A stretch of DNA of 56,909 bases. It comes from Fidelibacterota bacterium. Its GTDB lineage: Bacteria > Fidelibacterota > Marinisomatia > Marinisomatales > TCS55. Under the pieces are notes generated by a model. That model did not search any database, was not told the DNA's origin, and worked only from the letters and a program-made list of their open reading frames with translations. The translations under genes were made by a program, and so were the position numbers. The DNA lies in NCBI GenBank assembly GCA_018674655.1, contig JABGZQ010000104.1:1-56909 (forward strand), in the 5' to 3' direction. How positions within the stretch are numbered: position 1 is the stretch's first letter; each line of letters starts with the position of its first letter. Below, piece by piece: positions 15,889-23,467 of the stretch.

Positions 15889-17442
15889 ATGAGAAGCTCT
15901 CGGAACATTTTTCTCGGTATCTTAATCGCAATCATGTCGCCTGTGAATTCCCAGATTCAAAATAAAGGTGCAGTGGGTGCCGTTACGATTGACGGTAAAG
16001 TATGGAATCAAGTTGCCATGCGCCCAGTTATTCCTATTGGTAAGTGGGGTATCGCCCTTGATTTGGTCATTTATTTTGATGCCGAAGGCAATATCCATGC
16101 TGATGAATGGGATTTTTCTTCGGCCAATGGCATAAAGAATACACTAATTGATAAAATATATTATATCCGATATGGGTACCCAGGCGATCGTATATATGGA
16201 AAGATTGGTGCATTGGATCGGGTGAATTTAGGCTATGGGATTTTAGTCAGCGACTATGCCAATATGATGTTATATCCTCAGGTAAGAAAAACCGGACTCA
16301 ATTTTGAATATAATTCTAAATCTATTAATATTGAAGGTTTCGTAAATGACTTCAAGGAAAATATAGGATTATTTGGTGGAAGGGTCGTGACGCGGAAAGT
16401 TATGGGATTGCCCATTGGATTTTCGGTAGTTATGGATCGGAATCAATACTTGGGAATGAAAGACAGTGATGGCGATGGGCGTCCAAATATTGTGGATGAT
16501 TTTCCCAATGATAAAAATTGGTGGGTGGATACAGATGGGGACGGCATTGCGGATAATAATCCCGATGAATGGGATATTGATGGGGATGGAATTACGGATA
16601 CCTTGGATAGCCGAATTCCAGGGTGGACCGGAGAAACGGTCATTTTGGATCAGGATATTCCTCGAAAAGGCAATCCACTTAATTTGAGTGAGGATTCGGA
16701 TAATATAATGGCATTCGCTGTAGATATTGGATACCCCTTAGTTATGCAAGATAATTTCTCGATTTCTCTCTATGCCCAAATTGCCCAGATGATTGGGGAG
16801 ACAGTCCACCCCGGGACCGGAGAAACGTTATCTCTCGGTACGGGATTAGTCCCCTTTGGAATCTCCTCCCGTTTTGGTCCTGCCCAATTTTATTTTGAAT
16901 ACCGCATTATACCCCAAGGACGATTTGAATTCAATTATTGGAATCGTATTTATGAAATTGAGCGAATCCGTTTTTCATCCGGGGAGAATAATCAAATTAT
17001 TTTACAAACAAAAGAGTCCGGCTTGGGGCGGTTCGGGAAACAAAAAGGATATTTTGCGCGGATGGTTCTGAATGTGGGGCCCATGTTTCAAGTCGGTGCT
17101 GCCTATCATGATATGTTAGGAGAAATATGGTCTACGCCGGATGGAGAATTTATTGATGATAAAAATCAAACATTTTTAGCATCTTTGCGCTTAAAAAAGG
17201 CCATCAGTAAAATTCAGCATGCGCGCGCATTTTATCAGCAGAGAAATGTACCGAATCCGTTTAAATTCGATTATACAGAAAGCACCATCTTAGGCTATGA
17301 ATTGGGCATTGCTCTGGGTCAGGGATTGGTGTTGAATTACACTTTTCGACGTTCTTTCCGTGATATGAATGGTGATGGGGAGATCAGCGGAGAGGGCGAA
17401 ACAATTGATATTAGATCCATAGAAACTTCTTTTTCATTCTGA
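15889..17442 (+). CDS. Outer-membrane beta-barrel protein with calcium-type DxDGD repeats
   Basis: 517 residues with an N-terminal signal (ILIAIMSPVNS). It is rich in alternating polar/aromatic strands throughout and ends in a Phe-terminated strand (SFSF), typical of an outer-membrane barrel. Between residues about 185 and 245 there are three TSP3-like calcium motifs: DSDGDGRPN, DTDGDGIADN and DIDGDGITDT, and a fourth DMNGDGEIS near the C-terminus. Function unknown; perhaps a porin-like protein with a calcium-bound extracellular loop. It diverges from the metallopeptidase operon across 93 bp and lies five bases upstream of alaS. No Shine-Dalgarno. Confidence 0.8.
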   Translation: MRSSRNIFLGILIAIMSPVNSQIQNKGAVGAVTIDGKVWNQVAMRPVIPIGKWGIALDLVIYFDAEGNIHADEWDFSSANGIKNTLIDKIYYIRYGYPGDRIYGKIGALDRVNLGYGILVSDYANMMLYPQVRKTGLNFEYNSKSINIEGFVNDFKENIGLFGGRVVTRKVMGLPIGFSVVMDRNQYLGMKDSDGDGRPNIVDDFPNDKNWWVDTDGDGIADNNPDEWDIDGDGITDTLDSRIPGWTGETVILDQDIPRKGNPLNLSEDSDNIMAFAVDIGYPLVMQDNFSISLYAQIAQMIGETVHPGTGETLSLGTGLVPFGISSRFGPAQFYFEYRIIPQGRFEFNYWNRIYEIERIRFSSGENNQIILQTKESGLGRFGKQKGYFARMVLNVGPMFQVGAAYHDMLGEIWSTPDGEFIDDKNQTFLASLRLKKAISKIQHARAFYQQRNVPNPFKFDYTESTILGYELGIALGQGLVLNYTFRRSFRDMNGDGEISGEGETIDIRSIETSFSF

Positions 17443-17447
17443 ATCAT

Positions 17448-20030
17448 ATGAAAAGCCAAGACATACGAAATACATTTATCGATTATTTTAAAGACAAAGA
17501 TCATCGCTTTGTCCACAGTTCACCCGTCGTGCCACTGGATGATCCTACGTTATTATTCACCAATGCAGGAATGAATCAATTTAAACCAATTTTTCTTGGA
17601 GAGAAAACACCGGATCACCCTCGCGCAGTGAATAGCCAAAAATGTATTCGCGTGAGCGGAAAACATAATGATTTGGAAGAAGTAGGTATTGATACGTTTC
17701 ATCATACATTTTTTGAAATGCTGGGAAACTGGTCATTTGGTGATTATTATAAAGCGGAAGCAATTCAATGGGCATGGGAATTATTCACGGATGTATGGGG
17801 TTTGGATAAGAATAGACTGTGGGCCACGGTATACCACGAAGATGATGAAGCGTTTAAGCTTTGGCCGAAAGTAACCGATATTGATCCTTCTCGCGTATTA
17901 AAATGCGGTAAAATGGATAATTTTTGGGAAATGGGTGAAACAGGTCCGTGCGGTCCTTGTTCTGAAATTCATTACTACATCGGGGATGATCCTTCGAATC
18001 AAACTGCGGATGGTGTGAATGTTTCAGATCAATATTGGGAATTGTGGAATTTAGTTTTTATTCAAAATAATCGATTAAAAGACGGCAGTTTAGAAGATCT
18101 TCCTTCGACCCATGTTGATACAGGCGCTGGTTTTGAACGAATTGTTTCAGTATTACAGAATAAAAACAATAATTATGCCACAGATTTATTTATGCCCATC
18201 ATTCTGGAAACAGAAAAATTGACGGGTCAATCGTTTAAAGATAATCCCGTACCATTTCAAGTGATTGCCGATCATATTCGTATGTTGAGCTTTTCCATTG
18301 CAGATGGGGGATTACCCGGTAACGAGGGGCGAGGATACGTATTACGGCGGATTTTACGACGTGCTGCACGTTTTGGTAGAATGTTGGACCAACACGAGCC
18401 ATTCATATATAACCTGGTGGGTAGCCTCGGGGGTGTTATGGGAGAAATATTTCCGGAAGTCGTGGACAAACAATCTCATATTGAAAAAGTAATTCAGGCA
18501 GAGGAATCCTCTTTTAATGATACGCTTGACAGAGGAATTAATCATTTTGAAAAAGTTTTAAAAGGTGTTTCAGACAAAATTATTTCAGGTACGGAAGCAT
18601 TCAAGTTATATGATACCTATGGGTTTCCATTAGATCTGACCCAACTCATGGCTCGGGAAAAGGGGCTTGAGGTTGACGAGAACGGTTTTGATGAAGAAAT
18701 GGCTCAGCAGAAAAAACGTGCAAGAGCAGCTGGCAAATTCACAACCACCGCCAATGAATTGGAATGGGTGAATTCTTCTGAAGGTGAAGATTCAGTTTTT
18801 GTTGGGTACGACACCCTATTATCTCAATCCAACATCAGACGGTATGCCCTTGATCAGAACCAAATATTGCTTGTATTAGACCAAACACCTTTTTATGCTG
18901 AGTCTGGAGGGCAGATTGGTGATGTGGGGACGATTCAAGGTGATGATATTAAACTTGAGGTTCTGGATGTGACCAAGGCGGGGGATACATTTATACACAT
19001 TTGTACTGGCACTATTGATATAAAAACCGATGGGAAGGTCCGATGCGAAGTGGATAATAGTCGCCGACAGAATATTAAAAAGAATCACACCGCCACACAC
19101 TTGATGCACCGAGCGTTGAAAATGGTTTTAGGCGATCACGTCCATCAAGCCGGTTCTCTAGTTCATTCTGACTACCTTAGGTTTGACTTAACGCATTTTG
19201 AAAAATTGTCCACGGATCAAATAATAGACATTGAGAAAATAGTCAATGGTGAAATACAATCAAATACAGAGTTAGATGTCACAGTTAAAGCATTCGATGA
19301 AGCTAAAAAAGAAGGGGCGACCGCCATGTTTGGTGAAAAATATGGTGATGAAGTTCGAGTGGTCACTGTAGGGAAATTCTCAAAAGAACTATGTGGTGGC
19401 ACCCATGTAAATCGCACTGGAAATATCGGATTATTTAAGATAACAGAGGAAACCTCCTTGGCATCCGGCGTACGTAGAATCGTGGCTGTTACGGGACCGA
19501 AAGCTGTTACCTTCATACAAGAGCAGGCAGACATGCTGCATGCCGTTCAATCTCAATTGAATTGTGGCTTTGATACTGTATCTGAAAGAGTAGACCATTT
19601 GTTGTCTCAGAAAAAAGAATTAGAAAAAGCATTAAAAAAGCAGAAGAAATCGGGGAGCACTTTTAATGCCAATGCATTGGTTGAGAAAGCAAATATTGTT
19701 GGAGATTATCAAATTGTGATAGAAATGACCGATGCATCATCCATGGATGAGCTAAAAAGTTTTGGTGATGCTCTATTGGATTCATTGAAAAGTGGCATCG
19801 GTGTTTTGGGTGCGGATGGAGAGAAACCAATGGTTGTGGTGGTGGTGAGCCCAGATTTAGTTAAAAGTGGTGTGAAAGCTGGCGTTTTGGCTAAAACAAT
19901 CGGCGCTGAAATGGGCGGTGGTGGCGGCGGAAAACCCCACATTGCAACAGCCGGTGGTCAAGATTCGACTGCCTTAAAATCTGCTATGAATAATAGTTTA
20001 GAAATAATTAAAGAAGCATTTAGAGGATAG
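17448..20030 (+). CDS. alaS: Alanyl-tRNA synthetase
   Basis: 860 residues, near the usual size. AlaRS charges tRNA-Ala and edits mis-charged Ser/Gly. The class II core begins at residue 1 (IRNTFIDYFKDKDHRF, PVVPLDDPTLLFTNAGMNQFKP). The editing domain shows HTATHLMH and LCGGTHVNRTG, whose His and Cys residues bind zinc. The C-Ala domain ends with the GGGGGGKPHIATAGGQ glycine-rich motif. It starts five bases after the barrel gene with no Shine-Dalgarno and is followed eight bases later by the PPC-domain gene. Confidence 0.98.
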   Translation: MKSQDIRNTFIDYFKDKDHRFVHSSPVVPLDDPTLLFTNAGMNQFKPIFLGEKTPDHPRAVNSQKCIRVSGKHNDLEEVGIDTFHHTFFEMLGNWSFGDYYKAEAIQWAWELFTDVWGLDKNRLWATVYHEDDEAFKLWPKVTDIDPSRVLKCGKMDNFWEMGETGPCGPCSEIHYYIGDDPSNQTADGVNVSDQYWELWNLVFIQNNRLKDGSLEDLPSTHVDTGAGFERIVSVLQNKNNNYATDLFMPIILETEKLTGQSFKDNPVPFQVIADHIRMLSFSIADGGLPGNEGRGYVLRRILRRAARFGRMLDQHEPFIYNLVGSLGGVMGEIFPEVVDKQSHIEKVIQAEESSFNDTLDRGINHFEKVLKGVSDKIISGTEAFKLYDTYGFPLDLTQLMAREKGLEVDENGFDEEMAQQKKRARAAGKFTTTANELEWVNSSEGEDSVFVGYDTLLSQSNIRRYALDQNQILLVLDQTPFYAESGGQIGDVGTIQGDDIKLEVLDVTKAGDTFIHICTGTIDIKTDGKVRCEVDNSRRQNIKKNHTATHLMHRALKMVLGDHVHQAGSLVHSDYLRFDLTHFEKLSTDQIIDIEKIVNGEIQSNTELDVTVKAFDEAKKEGATAMFGEKYGDEVRVVTVGKFSKELCGGTHVNRTGNIGLFKITEETSLASGVRRIVAVTGPKAVTFIQEQADMLHAVQSQLNCGFDTVSERVDHLLSQKKELEKALKKQKKSGSTFNANALVEKANIVGDYQIVIEMTDASSMDELKSFGDALLDSLKSGIGVLGADGEKPMVVVVVSPDLVKSGVKAGVLAKTIGAEMGGGGGGKPHIATAGGQDSTALKSAMNNSLEIIKEAFRG

Positions 20031-20038
20031 TTAATAAA

Positions 20039-20464
20039 ATGCAGTATAAACAGGATGGGGATACCTACATTATTTATGTCCAACAGGATGAGAAAATAAT
20101 GGAGACATTAACCCAATTTTGCCAAGATCATGGTATCGTGAATGGACAACTATCCGGGATTGGTGCCATCAAAGATATTGACTTGGGTGCCTACGATTTA
20201 AACAATAAAAAATATGTTCGAGAAACATTTGATGACATTTGGGAATTGACATCTTACCAGGGCAATATTTTACTGAAGGACGATGCACCATTTATTCATG
20301 CCCATATTACGATTGCGAGCCACAGTATGGATGTAAAAGGTGGCCATTTGTTTGAAGCAAAAGTGGGGGCTGTGGGTGAGTTTATTTTAAGAAAGATCGA
20401 TACAGATGGTAAACGAGAATATGATCCAAACATCGGTCTATTTTGTATGGATTTCAACGATTAG
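20039..20464 (+). CDS. PPC/DUF296-domain protein
   Basis: 141 residues covering one PPC (plants and prokaryotes conserved) domain. Visible family features are the GIVNGQLSGIGAIKDIDLGAYD stretch and HAHITIASHSMDVKGGHL, whose His residues lie at the position of a metal or ligand site in bacterial PPC structures. In plants the domain accompanies AT-hook DNA-binding proteins; bacterial single-domain members form trimers of unknown role. It sits between alaS and a RidA gene with short gaps, so it is likely co-transcribed. Confidence 0.88.
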   Translation: MQYKQDGDTYIIYVQQDEKIMETLTQFCQDHGIVNGQLSGIGAIKDIDLGAYDLNNKKYVRETFDDIWELTSYQGNILLKDDAPFIHAHITIASHSMDVKGGHLFEAKVGAVGEFILRKIDTDGKREYDPNIGLFCMDFND

Positions 20465-20470
20465 GAGTTT

Positions 20471-20857
20471 ATGATGGAAAGAATGGTCATTACGGATGCG
20501 CATGCACCCAACCCAATTGGATCCTACAATCAGGCGGTAATCGCCAATGGGTTTGTATTCACGGCAGGGCAGATTGCCATTGATCCTGACACAAATAAAC
20601 TGATCGCGGGTGATTTTAAAGATCGGGTGGTACAAGTATTTAAAAATTTATCGGCCATTTTAGACCGGGCGGGGACCGATTTATCCAAGGTGGTTAAATT
20701 TACTGTTTTTTTGACGGATATGTCGGCCTACGATGACGTGAATGAAGTCTTCAATGAATATTTGAATGAAGATGATGCGCCGGCCCGATCTTTAGTCTCT
20801 GTCGCAGGATTACCTGCAGGCACAGATGTCGAAATTGAATGTATTGCTATATTGTAA
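20471..20857 (+). CDS. ridA: RidA family enamine/imine deaminase
   Basis: 128 residues. RidA hydrolyses reactive 2-aminoacrylate and other imines released by PLP enzymes. The family pattern is clear: PNPIGSYNQAVIANGFVFTAGQ, then RAGTDLSKVVKFTVFLTDM and the C-terminal PARSLVSVAGLPAGTDVEIE, including the Arg and Glu of the active site. Two ATGs are adjacent (20471 and 20474). The AGGAG at 20463-20467 is better spaced for 20474, so the protein may be one residue shorter. This is one of the few genes here with a good Shine-Dalgarno. Confidence 0.94.
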   Translation: MMERMVITDAHAPNPIGSYNQAVIANGFVFTAGQIAIDPDTNKLIAGDFKDRVVQVFKNLSAILDRAGTDLSKVVKFTVFLTDMSAYDDVNEVFNEYLNEDDAPARSLVSVAGLPAGTDVEIECIAIL

Positions 20858-20864
20858 ATACTGA

Positions 20865-21275
20865 ATGAGCTTCAAATTCCTCATACTTTTATTTTTGACC
20901 ACGATTGTCATTGCTCAGGACGTGGATAGTTTAACGGCAAAAACACCTAAAATGGCAGTGAAAAGAGCCTTGATGTTTCCCGGTGGAGGTCAATTTTACA
21001 ACAATCAACCGGTAAAGGGTGGACTCTTGATCGGTGTGGCTTTGGCCGCAGGATTCTTATATCTAGATAATGCCAATAAATACCAAAGTTATAATGGAAA
21101 TAATGCAACGGAGAAAACATCGTATTTAAAGCTGAGAAACAAATATGGTTGGTGGATAGGGTTTGTCTATATTTATGGCCTTCTCGACGCTGTTGTTGAG
21201 GCACATTTGCATCCAATTCATGATATTATGAGTGAAGATTTAACACAATCTAAACAGGAAGGTAAAGAAGAATAA
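20865..21275 (+). CDS. DUF5683-family membrane protein
   Basis: 136 residues: signal-like hydrophobic N-terminus ending TIVIAQ, then ALMFPGGGQFYNNQPVKGG, the glycine-rich motif typical of DUF5683 proteins, followed by two hydrophobic segments (GLLIGVALAAGFLYLD and WWIGFVYIYGLLDAVVEA) and a His/Pro-rich end. The family is common in Bacteroidota and relatives; function unknown. The stop shares one base with the transporter ATG that follows (TAATG). Confidence 0.84.
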   Translation: MSFKFLILLFLTTIVIAQDVDSLTAKTPKMAVKRALMFPGGGQFYNNQPVKGGLLIGVALAAGFLYLDNANKYQSYNGNNATEKTSYLKLRNKYGWWIGFVYIYGLLDAVVEAHLHPIHDIMSEDLTQSKQEGKEE

Positions 21276-22651
21276 TGAGTCAAAATCGCGAACAATGGGG
21301 GTCAAAGTTAGGATTTATTCTGGCGGCATCGGGCTCGGCAGTTGGTATTGGAAATATTTGGAAATATCCCTCAATGGCTGGCCAAAATGGTGGGGGAGCT
21401 TTTACATTAGTTTACTTGGCATGTATCTTCGTTGTGGGATTATCAATTGTAATTGCTGAATTTGTTATTGGGCGTAAAACACAATTAAGTCCTGTGGGCG
21501 CCTTTGAAAAACTGGCTCCGGGCACCAATTGGAAATGGGTGGGATATCTTGGCGTATCATCAGCTTTTGTGATTCTCTCTTTTTACGGCGTTGTGGGTGG
21601 GTGGATATTAAAATATATCATTGATTCGTTTTCTGGCGGTTTTGATGCGTTGGCGGGTAATCCTGAAGTAGCGGGAACCATGTTTAATGGATTTATCACC
21701 AGTGCATGGAATCCCGTAATTTACCAGGTTTTATTTATGATGCTTTGTATTGGCGTTATTATCAATGGCGTAAAGGGAGGGATCGAAAAATGGTCTCGAA
21801 TAATGATGCCAATGATTATTGTTTTGCTTGGTGTTCTGGCTATTCGCGGGATGACACTCCCCGGCGGCATAGAAGGCCTTTCATTTTTGTTTAATCCACG
21901 TTTTGAAGACTTAACTGCATCAGCCATTGTGTTGGCGCTTGGTCATTCATTTTTTACGGTGAGCCTTGGGATGGGGACCATGATCACATATGGTAGTTAT
22001 ATTGATAAAAAACAAAATTTATTGAACTCGGCCCTTTGGGTAATTTTCTTGGATACAGCCATCGCAATGCTGGCAGGTGTAGCGATTTTTACAACGGTTT
22101 TTGCCTTGGGCGCAAATCCAGCAGAGGGGCCCGGACTTATCTTCATTGTTTTGCCGACCGTATTTGCTCAAATGGCCGGTGGCGCTATTTGGAGTACCAT
22201 GTTTTTTATTCTCCTTTTCATGGCAGCATTGACATCAGCAATATCAATACTTGAAGTGGTGACCGCTTATTTTATTGATCAAAAAGGATGGTCACGTAAA
22301 AAAGCAACAATCCAGTTTGGCGCTGTAATTACTGTGGTTGGTGCATTCTGTTCATTCTCTTTAGGTGGTGGCATCAATATAACTGAATTTCTGGGAATGC
22401 CATTTATGGATTTTATGGATTATCTATCCTCGAAATATATGCTGCCGATTGGTGGGATGCTTACAGCCATATTTGTCCTGAAAAAATGGGGTATCTCCAA
22501 TTATTTGGCTGAGCTAAAAAATGGTATGGGTGAAAAGAACTTTCCTCCTCAATTAGTGAAAGCAATTCTCACCATTGCCGCAGCCATTGTGGCCTTTATC
22601 CTTTTCAATGAAGTATATGCCGAAATTTTCGGCAAAGCTCTTATCGGCTAA
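21275..22651 (+). CDS. Sodium:neurotransmitter symporter (NSS/SNF) family transporter
   Basis: 458 residues with about 11 membrane helices, the length of bacterial NSS members such as TnaT/MhsT. The N-terminus has the family signature WGSKLGFILAASGSAVGIGNIWKYP, where the unwound helix 1 (AVGIGN) forms the sodium and substrate site, followed by GGGAFTLVYL. Members take up amino acids with sodium. Substrate cannot be read from sequence. Its start overlaps the DUF5683 stop, and three bases separate it from the next membrane-protein gene. Confidence 0.95.
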   Translation: MSQNREQWGSKLGFILAASGSAVGIGNIWKYPSMAGQNGGGAFTLVYLACIFVVGLSIVIAEFVIGRKTQLSPVGAFEKLAPGTNWKWVGYLGVSSAFVILSFYGVVGGWILKYIIDSFSGGFDALAGNPEVAGTMFNGFITSAWNPVIYQVLFMMLCIGVIINGVKGGIEKWSRIMMPMIIVLLGVLAIRGMTLPGGIEGLSFLFNPRFEDLTASAIVLALGHSFFTVSLGMGTMITYGSYIDKKQNLLNSALWVIFLDTAIAMLAGVAIFTTVFALGANPAEGPGLIFIVLPTVFAQMAGGAIWSTMFFILLFMAALTSAISILEVVTAYFIDQKGWSRKKATIQFGAVITVVGAFCSFSLGGGINITEFLGMPFMDFMDYLSSKYMLPIGGMLTAIFVLKKWGISNYLAELKNGMGEKNFPPQLVKAILTIAAAIVAFILFNEVYAEIFGKALIG

Positions 22652-22654
22652 AGG

Positions 22655-23452
22655 ATGCTGGCAGAGAAGTATTTTCCCCAGGGATCCGGGCGATATGGCC
22701 GTTTAGCTACCATTGTAGAAAAGATGGATGGCTTTGCTTCACTCAAACCGGAACGATGGTTCGGGATTTGGGCAATGGTCCTCGCCGGTGCAAATGTGTC
22801 TGCCCATGTAGAAGACCGGTGGCTTTATTGGGACTGGTCCTCATTATCGTATGTATTGTTAGTAATTTTTGCTTTTGCTGCCTATTGGGATAAACGGTTT
22901 CCAGTTTTTTCACAAAAGATCGATTCAGTAAAGTCAGGATTATGGATGTTTTTAATGGGGTTTATACTGTTTCTACTGGGCACTATTCAAAAAGGATTTA
23001 ATGTGGATGTTTTGGTTTTTGGCCTTCCTTATTTCATTTTCTTTTTGATAGGACATATGACTTATAGCATCCCGATTCAGGTGAAAGATGACGGTGAGAA
23101 CCATTCTCCCACTAAAGGTGAAATGGCACCTATGTTGGCTATTATAATTCTACTAACCAGTTTATCAGTTGTGGCTGGCGTCATCCATGATGACCCCATG
23201 ATTTCAACCATCGCGGCTGTGTATAGCCCATTTCCAATAGTGGCTCTCATTTTTCCAGCGGCTGTGAGACATTTACAGCGCTGCCGATATTACGTGGTCT
23301 TTATCCCGGTTATGTTCCTGTCGGTCAGGTTTCCATGGTTTTTAATTCCAGTCCTGTCGCTGTTTTGGGTTTTAAGACATTATAATTATTTCCGTCATGG
23401 CGATGTGAAGCCATCTTCTAAAGTGGATTTACCCACTGGTCACAGTGATTAA
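22655..23452 (+). CDS. Polytopic membrane protein of unknown function
   Basis: 265 residues with six or seven hydrophobic segments after a polar first 35 residues, with a hydrophilic loop (about 145-160) in the middle. No transporter signature was recognised. It begins three bases after the NSS transporter stop, so the two are probably one transcript, and it may be an accessory or regulatory membrane partner (inference). AAAGG lies immediately next to the ATG, which is too close for a normal Shine-Dalgarno. Confidence 0.78.
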   Translation: MLAEKYFPQGSGRYGRLATIVEKMDGFASLKPERWFGIWAMVLAGANVSAHVEDRWLYWDWSSLSYVLLVIFAFAAYWDKRFPVFSQKIDSVKSGLWMFLMGFILFLLGTIQKGFNVDVLVFGLPYFIFFLIGHMTYSIPIQVKDDGENHSPTKGEMAPMLAIIILLTSLSVVAGVIHDDPMISTIAAVYSPFPIVALIFPAAVRHLQRCRYYVVFIPVMFLSVRFPWFLIPVLSLFWVLRHYNYFRHGDVKPSSKVDLPTGHSD

Positions 23453-23467
23453 AACGGCCCATTATTG

